Assembly: GCA_026874595.1 (NCBI GenBank)
Contig: CM049321.1
Coordinates: 11,569,479 to 11,633,478 of the forward strand
Direction of reading: 5' to 3'
Origin: Sipunculus nudus
Taxonomy: Eukaryota > Annelida > Sipuncula > Golfingiida > Sipunculidae
DNA: 64,000 nucleotides
The notes under the pieces were generated by a model that made no database searches, was not told where the DNA came from, and saw only the letters and a program-made list of their open reading frames with translations. The position numbers and the translations under genes are program-made. Of the stretch, positions 23,542 through 35,348 are shown piece after piece. The first letter of the stretch is position 1. Each line of letters opens with the position of its first letter.

Positions 23542-26540
23542 TTACATTTCTAATATTGATAGAACGATTGTTCCCTTTACTTTTAGATTAATGTTCACTA
23601 GGAGGCACCATTGTGTTAAAAGGGAATTAGTCTGCGTCCCTACGGGACATATTCGTGTGTACTTTTTGAAAATGCTTCATTTCTGTGGTGTTTTCTCAAT
23701 AAGCAAAGCATAAGCAAAACGCAAGCAATTTGTAGGCAAAGAAACAATATCTTCATAAATTCTTTTTGCGACTATTTTCTGAGGACATAATGTATTATTA
23801 GGGTTCCAGGGAGTCTAATCATGTCGGAAATAGTAGAAAATTGTAGATAAATTGGGAAAGAAATCAGAGAATGGGTCTCGAAATCGATATTATCCCTTTA
23901 AGAAAATAGCAATATTTTATATTTCGACTTTTTATTGAAAGATTTTGCCATTTTTATTTAAAATCCGGTTCACTAAGCGTCACTATTTTGTCGCAAAGAA
24001 ATTTGTCTGCGTACCCATGGATCATATTCGTGTGTATTTGTAGAAAAATGCTTCATTTCTGTGGTGTTTTCACCGTAAGCAAAGAATAAGCAAAGCGTTA
24101 AGAAAGTGTAAGCAAAGGAACTACATCTTCATAAATTCTTTTTGTGAATATTTTCTCAAGACATAATGTATTAGTTGACTAACCAGGAGCCTAATTATAT
24201 CGGACACGGTGCAAAACAGTAGATCAATTGAGAAAAAAATTAAAAAAAGGGTCCCTATAATCCCTAACATCTCTTATTGGAAATAGAAATCTTTTACATT
24301 TCTAATATTGATTGAACGATTGTTCCCTTTACTTTTAGATTAATGTTCACTAGGAGGCACCATTGTGTAGAAAGGGAATTAGTCTGCGTCCCTACGGGAC
24401 ATATTCGTGTGTACTTTTTGAAAATGCTTCATTTCTGTGGTGTTTTCTCAATAAGCAAAGCATAAGCAAAACGCAAGCAAATTGTAAGCAAAGGAAAAAT
24501 ATCTTCATAAATTCTTTTTGCGACTATTTTCTGAGGATATAATGTATTATTAGGGTTCCAGGGAGACTAATCGTATCGGAAATAGTAGAAAATTGTAGAT
24601 AAATTGGGAAAGAAATAAGAAAATGGGTCTCGAAATCGATATTATCCCTTTTAGAAAATAGGAATATTTTATTTTTCGACTTTTTATTGAAAGATTTTGC
24701 CATTTTTATTTAGAATCCGGTTCACTAAGCGTCACTATTTTGTCGCCAAGAAACTTGTCTGTGTACAATGGGTAATATTCGTGTGTATTTGTAGAAAAAT
24801 GCTTCATTTCTGTGGTGTTTTCTCAATAAGCAAATCATAAGCAAAACGTAAGCAAATTGTAAGCAAAGGAACAATGTCTTCATAAATTCTTTTTGTAAAT
24901 ATTTTCTAGAGACATAATATATAATTTGACTAACCCGGAGCCTAATTATATCGGAAACGGTGCAAAACAGTAGATCAATTGATAAAAAATTAAAAAAGGG
25001 TCCCTATAATCCCTAACATCTCTTATTGTAAATAGCAATCTTTTACATTTCTAATATTGATAGAACGATTGTTCCCTTTACTTTTAGATTAATGTTCACT
25101 AGGAGGCACCAATGTGTTGAAAGGGAATTAGTCTGCGTCCCTACGGGACATATTCGTGTGTACTTTTTGAAAATGCTTCATTTCTGTGGTGTTTTCTCAA
25201 TAAGCAAAGCATAAGCAAAACGCAAGCAATTTGTAGGCAAAGAAACAATATCTTCATAAATTCTTTTTGCGACTATTTTCTGAGGACATAATGTATTATT
25301 AGGGTTCCAGGGAGTCTAATCATGCCGGAAATAGTAGAAAATTGTAGATAAATTGGGAAAGAAATAAGAGAATGGGTCTCGAAATCGATATTATCCCTTT
25401 TAGAAAATAGCAATATTTTATATTTCTTTTTATTGAAAGATTTTGCCATTTTTATTTAGAATCCGGTTCACTAAGCGTCACTATTTTGTCGCAAAGAAAT
25501 TTGTCTGCGTACCCATGGATCATATTCGTGTGTATTTGTAGAAAAATGGTTCATTTCTGTGGTGTTTTCACCGTAAGCAAAGAATAAGCAAAGCGTTAAG
25601 AAAGTGTAAGCAAAGGAACTACATCTTCATAAATTCTTTTTGTGAATATTTTCTCAAGACATAATGTATTAGTTGACTAACCAGGAGCCTAATTATGTCG
25701 GAAACGGTGCAAAACAGTAGATCAATTGAGAAAAAAATTAAAAAAAGGGTCCCTATAATCCCTAACATCTCTTATTGGAAATAGCAATCTTTTACATTTC
25801 TAATATTGATTGAACGATTGTTCCCTTTACTTTTAGATTAATGTTCACTAGGAGGCACCATTGTGTAGAAAGGGAATAAGTCTGCGTCCCTACGGGACAT
25901 ATTCGTGTGTACTTTTTGAAAATGCTTCATTTCTGTGGTGTTTTCTCAATAAGCAAAGCATAAGCAAAACGCAAGCAAATTGTAAGCAAAGGAAAAATAT
26001 CTTCATAAATTCTTTTTGCGACTATTTTCTGAGGATATAATGTATTATTAGGGTTCCAGGGAGACTAATCGTATCGGAAATAGTAGAAAATTGTAGATAA
26101 ATTGGGAAAGAAATAAGAAAATGGGTCTCGAATTTAATATTATCCCTTTCATACTATAGTAATATTTCATATTTTTACATTTTATTGAAAGATTTTGCCT
26201 TTTATTTTTAGATTCCTGTTCACTTAGTGACTATTGTGTCGCCAAGGAACTTGTCTGCGTACCTATGGGTCATATTCGTGTGTATTTTTAGAAAAATGCT
26301 TCATTTCTGTGGTGTTTTCACCGTAAGCAAAGAATAAGCAAAGCGTAAGGAAAGTGTAAGCAAAGGAACTAAATTTTCATAAATTGTTTTTGTGAGTATT
26401 TTCTCAAGACATAATGTATTAGTTGACTAACCAGGAGCCTAATTATATCGGAAACGATGCAAAACAGTAGATCAAAGAGACAAAAATAAAAAAATGGGTC
26501 CCTATAATCCATAATATCTCTTATTGGATAAAGCAGTCTT
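23542..26540. repeat. 2,999-bp eight-monomer repeat, copy 3
   Basis: Single copy inside alpha-2, 11,991 bp after copy 1. It begins like copy 1 (GTGTTAAAAGGG at about 23613) and ends with CATACTATAG at about 26150, then the TTTCTCATATTG A monomer at 26541. It lacks GCG in CACTTAGTGAC at about 26221, as does copy 2 at about 17230 but not copy 1, so its right part is closer to copy 2. Confidence 0.92.
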
Positions 26541-28023
26541 TTACATTTCTCATATTGATTGAACGATTTTGCCCTTTATTTTTAGATTAATGTTCACTAG
26601 GAGGCACCATTGTGTAGCAAGGGAATTAGTCTGTGTCCCTACGGGACATATTTGTTTGTTTTTGTAGAAAAATGCTTCATTTCTGTGGTGTTTTCTCAAT
26701 AAGCAAAGCATAAGCAAAACGCAAGCAATTTTTAAGCAAAGAAACAAGATCTTCATAAATTCTTTTTGCGACTATTTTCTGAAGACATAATGAATTATTA
26801 GGGTTCCAGGGAGTCTAATCATGTCGGAAATAGTGGAAAATTGTAGATAAACTGGGAAAGAATTAAGAAAATGGGTCTCGAAATCGATATTGTCCCTTTT
26901 AGAAAATAGCAATATTTTATATTTCGACTATTTATTGAAAGATTTTGCCATTTTTATTTAGAATCCAGTTCACTAAGCGTCACTATTTTGTCGCCAAGAA
27001 CTTGTCTGCGTACCCATGGGTCATATTCGTGTGTATTTGTAGAAAAATGCTTCATTTCTGTGGTGTTTTCACCGTAAGCAAAGAATAAGCAAAGGAACTA
27101 CATCTTCATCAATTCTTTTTGTGAATATTTTCTCAAGACATAATGTATTAGTTGACTAACCAGGAGCCTAATTATATCGAAAACGGTGCAAAACAGTAGA
27201 TCAAATGAGAAAAAATTAAAAAATGGGTCCCTATAATCCATAATATCTCTTATTGGAAATAGCAGTCTTTTACATTTCTAATATTGATTGAACGATTGTG
27301 CCCTTTATTTTTAGATTAATGTTGACTAGGAGGAACCATTGTGTAGCCAGGGAATTAGTCTGCGTCCCTACGGGACACATTCGTGTGTATTTTCTTAAAA
27401 AAAGCTTCATTTCTGTGATGTTTTCTCAATAAGCAAGGCATAAGCAAAACACAAGCAATTTGTAGGCAAAGAAACAATATCTTCATAAATTCTTTTTGCG
27501 ACTATTTTCTGAGGACATAATGTATAATTAGGGTTCCAGGGAGTCTAATCATGTCGGAAATAGTGGAAAATTGTAGATAAATTGGGAAAGAATTAAGAAA
27601 ATGGGTCTCGAATTTAATATTATCCCTTTCATAAAATAGTAATATTTCATATTTTTACATTTTATTGAAAGATTTTGCCTTTTATATTTAGAATCCGGTT
27701 CACTAAGCGTCACTATTTTGTCGCCAAGAAACTTGTCTGTGTACCCATGGGTCATATTCGTGTGTATTTGTAGAAAAATGCTTCATTTCTGTGGTGTTTT
27801 CACCGTAATCAAAGAATAAGCAAAGCGTAAGGAAAGTGTAAGCAAAGGAACTACATCTTCATAAATTCTTTTTGTGAATATTTTCTCAAGACATAATGTA
27901 TAAGTTGACTAACCAGGAGCCTAATTATATCGGAAACGGTGCAAAACAGTAGATCAAATGAGAAAAAAATTAAAATATGGGTCCCTATAATCCATAATAT
28001 CTCTTATTGGAAATAGCAGTCTT

Positions 28024-28399
28024 TTACATTTCTAATATTGATTGAACGATTGTGCCCTTTATTTTTAGGTTAATGTTCACTAGGACAAACCATTGTGTAG
28101 GAAGGGAATTAGTCTGCGTCACTTCGGGACATATTCGTGTGTATTTTCTGAAAAATGCTTCATTTCTGTGGTGTTTTCTTAATAAGCAAAGCATAAGCAA
28201 AGCGCAAGCAAATTGTAAGCAAAGGAACAATGTCTTCTTAAATTCTTTTTGCGACTATTTTCTGAGGACATAATGTATTATTAGGCTTCCAGGGAGTCTA
28301 ATCATGTCGGAAATAGTGGAAAATTGTAGATAAATTGGGAAAGAAATAAGAGAATGGGTCTCGAAATCGATATTATCCCTTTAAGAAAATAGCAATATT
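28024..28399 (+). repeat. Representative A3 monomer (CTTCGGG variant, 376 bp)
   Basis: An A monomer with linked private changes: AGGTTAATGTTC instead of AGATTAATGTTC, GGACAAACC instead of GGAGGCACC, GTGTAGGAAGGG, and GTCACTTCGGGAC instead of GTCCCTACGGGAC. The CTTCGGG tag occurs at 19131, 21012, 28122, 30003, 31131, 32602, 42380, 45740 and 55113. It is usually preceded by a B2/B1 hybrid monomer. It marks one dimer that has been copied repeatedly through the array. Confidence 0.87.
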
Positions 28400-28777
28400 T
28401 TAAATTTCGACTTTTTATTGAAAGATTTTGCCATTTTTATTTAGAATCCGGTTCACTAAGCGTCACTATTTTGTCGCCAAGAAACTTGTCTGCGTACCCA
28501 TGGATCATATTCGTGTGTATTTGTAGAAAAATGCTTCATTTCTGTGGTGTTTTCACCGTAAGCAAAGAATAAGCAAAGCGTAAGGAAAGTGTAAGCAAAG
28601 GAACTACATCTTCATAAATTCTTTTTGTGAATATTGTTTTAAGACACAATGTATTAGTTGACTAACCAGGAGCCTAATTTTATCGGAAACGGTACAAAAC
28701 AGTAGATCAAATGAGAAAAAATTAAAAAAAATGGGTCACTATGATCCATAATATCTCTTATTGGAAATAGCAGTCTT
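28400..28777 (+). repeat. Representative B1 monomer (378 bp)
   Basis: B1 is the commonest B subtype. It begins near ttaaatttcgac or ttatatttcgac, has GAATCCGGTTCACTAAGCG where A has AGATTAATGTTCAC, and carries CACCGTAAGCAAAGAATAAG in its subrepeat block. It ends with GGGTCCCTATAATCC or GGGTCACTATGATCC, followed by ATATCTCTTATTGG. It aligns with A along its full length, and the closest agreement lies in the core and the TCTTCATAAATTC box. Other typical copies lie at 11926-12301 and 13426-13799. Confidence 0.88.
28506..28554 (+). other. Conserved core shared by A and B (type instance)
   Basis: From CATATTCGTGTGTATTT through AAAAATGCTTCATTTC to TGTGGTGTTTTC the A and B families are almost identical, although they differ strongly on both sides. 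The A counterpart upstream is 28130-28178. The stretch sits between the dyad and the 11-bp subrepeats. Such a locally conserved box in an otherwise diverging satellite can reflect a protein-binding site or preferred nucleosome positioning. It does not contain the CENP-B box core TTCGNNNNANNCGGG on either strand by eye. Confidence 0.75.
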
Positions 28778-30782
28778 TTACATTTCCAATATTGATTGAA
28801 CGATTGTGCCCTTTATTTTTAGATTAATGTTCACTAGGAGGCACCATTGTGTAGCCAGGGAATTAGTCTGCGTCCCTACGGGACATATACGTGTGTATTT
28901 TTTGAAAAATGCTTCATTTCTGTGGTGTTTTCTCAATAAGCAAAGCATAAGCAAAACGCAAGCAAATTGTAAGCAAAGGAAAAATGTCTTCATGAATTCT
29001 TTTTGCGACTATTTTCTGAGGATATAATGTATTATTAGGGTTCTAGGGAGTCTAATCGTATCGGAAATAGTGGGAAATTGTAGATAAATTGGGAAAGAAA
29101 TAAGGGAATGGGTCTCGAATTTAATATTATCCCTTTCATAAAATAGTAATATTTCATATTTTTACATTTTATTGAAAGATTTTGCCTTTTATTTTTAGAT
29201 TCCTGTTCACTTAGCGTCGCTATTTTGTCGCCAAGGAACTTGTCTGCGTACCCATGGGTCATATTCGTGTGTATTTGTATAAAATTCTTCATTTCTGTGG
29301 TGTTTTCTCAATAAGCAAAGCAAAAGTAAAACGCAAGCAATTTTAAAGCAAAGAAACAATATCTTCATAAATTCTTTTTCGACTATTTTCTGAGGACATA
29401 ATGAATTATTAGGGTTCCAGCGAGTCTAATCATGTCGGAAATAGTGGAAAATTGTAGATAAATTGGGAAAGAATTAAGAAAATGGGTCTCGAATTTAATA
29501 TTATCCCTTTCATAAAATAGTAATATTTCATATTTTTACATTTTATTGAAAGATTTTGCCTTTTATATTTAGAATCCGGTTCACTAAGCGTCACTATTTT
29601 GTCGCCAAGAAACATGTCTGTGTACCCATGGGTCATATTCGTGTGTATTTGTAGAAAAATGCTTCATTTCTGTGGTGTTTTCACCGTAATCAAAGAATAA
29701 GCAAAGCGTAAGGAAAGTGTAAGCAAAGGAACTACATCTTCATAAATTCTTTTTGTGAATATTTTCTCAAGACATAATGTATAAGTTGACTAACCAGGAG
29801 CCTAATTATATCGGAAACGGTGCAAAACAGTAGATCAAATGAGAAAAAAATTAAAATATGGGTCCCTATAATCCATAATATCTCTTATTGGAAATAGCAG
29901 TCTTTTACATTTCTAATATTGATTGAACGATTGTGCTCTTTATTTTTAGGTTAATGTTCACTAGGACAAACCATTGTGTAGGAAGGGAATTAGTCTGCGT
30001 CACTTCGGGACATATTCGTGTGTATTTTCTGAAAAATGCTTCATTTCTGTGGTGTTTTCTCAATAAGCAAAGCATAAGCAAAGCGCAAGCAAATTGTAAG
30101 CAAAGGAACAATGTCTTCTTAAATTCTTTTTGCGACTATTTTCTGAGGACATAATGTATTATTAGGGTTCCAGGGAGTCTAATCATGTCGGAAATAGTAG
30201 AAAATTGTAGATAAATTGGGAAAGAATTAAGAAAATGGGTCTCGAAATCGATATTGTCCCTTTTAGAAAATAGCAATATTTCATATTTCGACTTTTTATT
30301 GAAAGATTTTGCCATTATTTTTTAGAATCCGGTTCACTAAGCGTCACTATTTTGTCGCAAAGAAATTTGTCTGCGTACCCATGGATCATATTCGTGTGTA
30401 TTTGTAGAAAAATTCTTCATTTCTGTGGTGTTTTCTTAATAAGCAAAGCATAAGCAAAGCGCAAGCAAATTGTAAGCAAAGAAACAATATCTTCATAAAT
30501 TCTTTTTCGACTATTTTCTGAGGACATAATGAATTATTAGGGTTCCAGCGAGTCTAATCATGTCGGAAAAAGTGGAAAATTGTAGATAAATTGGGAAAGA
30601 ATTAAGAAAATGGGTCTCGAATTTAATATTATCGCTTTCATAAAATAGTAATATTTCATATTTTTACATTTTATTGAAAGATTTTGCCTTTTATATTTAG
30701 AATCCGGTTCACTAAGCGTCACTATTTTGTCGCCAAGAAACTTGTCTGTGTACCCATGGGTCATATTCGTGTGTATTTGTAG

Positions 30783-31181
30783 AAAAATGCTTCATTTCTG
30801 TGGTGTTTTCACCGTAATCAAAGAATAAGCAAAGCGTAAGGAAAGTGTAAGCAAAGGAACTACATCTTCATAAATTCTTTTTGTGAATATTTTCTCAAGA
30901 CATAATGTATAAGTTGACTAACCAGGAGCCTAATTATATCGGAAACGGTGCAAAACAGTAGATCAAATGAGAAAAAAATTAAAATATGGGTCCCTATAAT
31001 CCATAATATCTCTTATTGGAAATAGCAGTCTTTTACATTTCTAATATTGATTGAACGATTGTTCCCTTTATTTTTAGGTTAATGTTCACTAGGAAAAACC
31101 ATTGTGTAGGAAGGGAATTAGTCTGCGTCACTTCGGGACATATTCGTGTGTATTTTCTGAAAAATGCTTCATAATATGCTT
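30783..31181. repeat. Truncated tail of the A3 dimer before beta-0
   Basis: Continues the A3 dimer (CACCGTAATCAAAG, then A3 from 31033 with GGAAAAACC and CTTCGGG at 31131). The A3 monomer stops being A after AAAATGCTTC at 31170. The monomer spanning the break is only 343 bp long (31033-31375). Confidence 0.82.
31171..31181 (+). other. Anomalous junction A3 to short-block B1
   Basis: Between AAAATGCTTC (A) and AAGCAAAGAATAAGC (B) stand about 11 bases, ATAATATGCTT. All other monomers have about 20 bases of the conserved core here (ATTTCTGTGGTGTTTTC plus CACCGT in B). The two sides are in register, but the filler is not explained by A or B. ATGCTT occurs on both sides and may be microhomology. 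Homology to beta-1 and beta-2 begins at 31182. Confidence 0.8.
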
Positions 31182-33350
31182 AAGCAAAGAATAAGCAAAG
31201 GAACTACATCTTCATCAATTCTTTTTGTGAATTTTTTCTCAAGACATAATGTATTAGTTGACTAACCAGGAGCCTAATTATATCGAAAACGGTGCAAAAC
31301 AGTAGATCAAATGAGAAAAAATTAAAAAATGGGTCCCTATAATCCATAATATCTCTTATTGGAAATAGCAGTCTTTTACATTTCTAATATTGATTGAACG
31401 ATTGTGCCCTTTATTTTTAGATTAATGTTGACTAGGAGGAACCATTGTGTAGCCAGGGAATTAGTCTGCGTCCCTACGGGACACATTCGTGTGTATTTTT
31501 TTAAAAAAAGCTTCATTTCTGTGATGTTTTCTCAATAAGCAAGGCATAAGCAAAACACAAGCAATTTGTAGGCAAAGAAACAATATCTTCATAAATTCTT
31601 TTTGCGACTATTTTCTGAGGACATAATGTATAATTAGGGTTCCAGGGAGTCTAATCATGTCGGAAATAGTGGAAAATTGTAGATAAATTGGGAAAGAATT
31701 AAGAAAATGGGTCTCGAATTTAATATTATCCCTTTCATAAAATAGTAATATTTCATATTTTTACATTTTATTGAAAGATTTTGCCTTTTATTTTTAGATT
31801 CCTGTTCACTTAGCGTCGCTATTTTGTCGCCAAGGAACTTGTCTGCGTACCCATGGGTCATATTCGTGTGTATTTGTATAAAATTCTTCATTTCTGTGGT
31901 GTTTTCTCAATAAGCAAAGCAAAAGTAAAACGCAAGCAATTTTAAAGCAAAAAAACAATATCTTCATAAATTCTTTTTCGACTATTTTCTGAGGACATAA
32001 TGAATTATTAGGGTTCCAGCGAGTCTAATCATGTCGGAAATAGTGGAAAATTGTAGATAAATTGGGAAAGAATTAAGAAAATGGGTCTCGAATTTAATAT
32101 TATCCCTTTCATAAAATAGTAATTATTCATATTTTTACATTTTATTGAAAGATTTTGCCTTTTATATTTAGAATCCGGTTCACTAAGCGTCACTATTTTG
32201 TCGCCAAGAAACTTGTCTGTGTACCCATGGGTCATATTCGTGTGTATTTGTAGAAAAATGCTTCATTTCTATGGTGTTTTCTCAATAAGCAAAGAATAAG
32301 CAAAGCGTAAGCAAATTGTAAGCAAAGGAACTACATCTTCATAAATTCTTTTTGTAAATATTTTCTAGAGACATAATGTATAAGTTGACTAACCAGGAGC
32401 CTAATTATATCGGAAACGGTGCAAAACAGTAGATCAAATGAGAAAAAAATTAAAATATGGGTCCCTATAATCCATAATATCTCTTATTGGAAATATCAGT
32501 CTTTTACATTTCTAATATTGATTGAACGATTGTGCCCTTTATTTTTAGGTTAATGTTCACTAGGACAAACCATTGTGTAGGAAGGGAATTAGTCTGCGTC
32601 ACTTCGGGACATATTCGTGTGTATTTTCTGAAAAATGCTTCATTTCTGTGGTGTTTTCTCAATAAGCAAAGCATAAGCAAAGCGCAAGCAAATTGTAAGC
32701 AAAGGAACAATGTCTTCTTAAATTCTTTTTGCGACTATTTTCTGAGGACATAATGTATTATTAGGGTTCCAGGGAGTCTAATCATGTCGGAAATAGTAGA
32801 AAATTGTAGATAAATTGGGAAAGAATTAAGAAAATGGGTCTCGAAATCGATATTGTCCCTTTTAGAAAATAGCAATATTTTATATTTCGACTTTTTATTG
32901 AAAGATTTTGCCATTATTATTTAGAATCCGGTTCACTAAGCGTCACTATTTTGTCGCCAAGAAACTTGTCTGCGTACCCATGGGTCATATTCGTGTGTAT
33001 TTGCAGAAAAATGCTTCATTTCTGTGGTGTTTCCACCGTAAGCAAAGAATAAGCAAAACGTAAGCAAATTGTAAGCAAAGGAACAATGTCTTCATAAATT
33101 CTTTTTGTAAATATTTTCTCAAGACATAATGTATTAGTTGACTAACCAGGAGCCTAATTATATCGGAAACGTTGCAAAACAGTAGATCAAATGAGAAAAA
33201 ATAAAAAATGGGTCCCTATAATCCATAATATCTCTTATTGAAAATAGCAGACTGTTACATTTCTAATATTGATTGAACGATTGTGCCCTTTATTTTTAGA
33301 TTAATGTTCACTAGGAGGCACCATTGTGTAGCCAGGGAATTAGTCTGCGT

Positions 33351-33385
33351 CCCTAGGGGTCATATTCGTGTGTATTTGTAGAAAA
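33351..33385 (+). repeat. B-like patch inside an A monomer
   Basis: An A monomer reads CGTCCCTAGGGGTCATATTC and then TATTTGTAGAAAAATG (B-like), before returning to A with TTTTCTCAATAAGC. Length is unchanged and CCCTAGGG keeps a palindrome. This looks like short-tract gene conversion. The same patch is present at about 46490 and 55863. Confidence 0.75.
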
Positions 33386-34596
33386 ATGTTTCATTTCTGT
33401 GGTGTTTTCTCAATAAGCACAGCATAAGCAAAACGCAAGCAATTTTTAAGCAAAGAAACAATATCTTCATAAATTCTTTTTGCGACTATTTTCTGAGGAC
33501 ATAATGAATTATAAGGGCTCCAGGGAGTCTAATCATGTCGGAAATAGTGGAAAATTGTAGATAAATTGGGAAAGAATTAAGAAAATGGGTCTCGAAATCG
33601 ATATTGTCCCTTTTAGAAAATAGCAATATTTTATATTTCGACATTTTATTGAAAGAATTTGCCATTTATATTTAGAATCCGGTTCACTAAGCGTCACTAT
33701 TTTGTCGCCAAGAAACTTGTCTGCGTACCCATGGGTCATATTCGTGTTTATTTGTAGAAAAATGCTTCATTTCTGTGGTGTTTTCACCGTAAGCAAAGAA
33801 TAAGTAAAACGTAAGGAAATTGTAAGCAAAGGAACTACATCTTCATAAATTCTTTTTGTGAATATTTTCTCGAGACATAATGTATAAGTTGACTAGCCAG
33901 GAGCCTAATTATATCGGAAACGGTGCAAAACAGTAGATCAAATGAGAAAAAATTAAAAAATGGCTCCCTATAATCCCTAACCTCTCTTATTGGAAATAGC
34001 AGTCTTTTACATTTCTAATATTGATTGAACGATTGTTCTCTTTACTTTTAGATTAATGTTCACTAGGAGGCACCAATGTGTAGAAAGAGAATTAATCTGC
34101 ATCCCTACGGGACATATTCGTGTGTATTTTTTGAAAATGCTTCATTTCTGTGGTGTTTTCCCAATAAGCAAAGCATAAGCAAAACGCAAGCAAATTGTAA
34201 GCAAAAGAAAAATGTCTTCATAAATTCTTTTTGCGACTTTTTTCTGAGGACATAATGAATTATTAGGGTTCCAGGGTGTCTAATCATGTCGGAAATAGTG
34301 GAAAATTGTAGATAAATTGGGAAAGATATAAGAAAATGGGTCTCGAATTTAATATTATCCCTTTCAGAAAATAGTAATATTTCATATTTTTACATTTTAT
34401 TGAAAGATTTTGCCTTTTATTTTTAGATTCCTGTTCACTTAGCGTCGCTATTTTGTCGCCAAGGAACTTGTCTGCGTACCCATGGGTCATATTCGTGTGC
34501 ATTTGTAGAAAAATGCTTCATTTCTGTGGTGTTTTCTCAATAAGCCAAGCATAAGCAAAACGCAAGCAATTTTTAAGCAAAAGAAAAATGTCTTCA

Positions 34597-35348
34597 TAAA
34601 TTCTTTTTGCGACTATTTTCTGAGGACATAATGAATTATGAGGGCTCCAGGGAGTCTAATCATGTCGGAAATAGTGGAAAATTGTAGATAAATTTGGAAA
34701 GAATTAAGAAAATGGGTCTCGAAATCGATATTGTCCCTTTTAGAAAATAGCAATATTTTATATTTCGAATTTTTATTGAAAGATTTTGCCATTTTTATTT
34801 ATAATCCGGTTCACTGTGCGTCACTATTTTGAAACCAAGAAACTTGTCTGCGTACCCATGGGTCATATTCGTGTGTATTTGTAGAAAAATGCTTCATTTC
34901 TGTGGTGTTTTCACCGTAAGCAAAGAATAAGCAAAGCGTAAGGAAAGTGTAAGCAAAGGAACTACATCTTCATAAATTCTTTTTGCGACTATTTTCTGAG
35001 GACATAATGAATTATGAGGGCTCCAGGGAGTCTAATCATGTGGGAAATAGTGGAAAATTGTAGATAAATTTGGAAAGAATTAAGAAAATGGGTCTCGAAA
35101 TCGATATTGTCCCTTTTAGAAAATAGCAATATTTTATATTTCGAATTTTTATTGAAAGATTTTGCCATTTTTATTTATAATCCGGTTCACTGTGCGTCAC
35201 TATTTTGAAACCAAGAAACTTGTCTGCGTACCCATGGGTCATATTCGTGTGTATTTGTAGAAAAATGCTTCATTTCTGTGGTGTTTTCACCGTAAGCAAA
35301 GAATAAGCAAAGCGTAAGGAAAGTGTAAGCAAAGGAACTACATCTTCA
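34597..35348. repeat. Tandemly doubled hybrid monomer (376 bp x2)
   Basis: The monomer 34597-34972 (A tail with GAATTATGAGGGCTCC, then a B1 with CACTGTGCGTC and TTTTGAAACC) is followed at once by a near-identical copy at 34973-35348. The junction lies in the TCTTCATAAATTCTTTTTG box. The copies differ at about 35042 (GTGGG against GTCGG). The pair recurs in beta-1 near 47735-48486 and beta-2 near 57108-57859. Confidence 0.86.

Larger units (their letters stand above)
27532..30152. repeat. Five-monomer (1,881-bp) repeat, alpha-2 copy
   Basis: Counterpart of 18541-21161 at an offset of 8,991 bp. A3 tags lie at 28122 and 30003, again 1,881 bp apart. A third partial A3 dimer follows at about 30541-31170, with ATCGCTTTC and GGAAAAACC as private marks that are shared only with 41.79-42.53 kb. 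Confidence 0.86.
21791..30782. repeat. Unit alpha-2 (about 8,992 bp, one 3-kb copy fewer)
   Basis: Second copy of alpha. It matches alpha-1 at an offset of 11,991 bp up to about 26600 and at 8,992 bp after that, because only one 2,999-bp repeat is present. Differences from alpha-1 are mostly isolated substitutions, for example CTGTGTCCC at about 26633 against CTGTGTTCC at about 17640, AAGCTTC at about 27413 against AAGCTAC at about 18411, and GGAAATAGC at about 28762 against GGTAATAGC at about 19771. Homology to alpha-1 ends near 30782, where CACCGTAATC replaces CACCGTAAGC. Confidence 0.91.
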
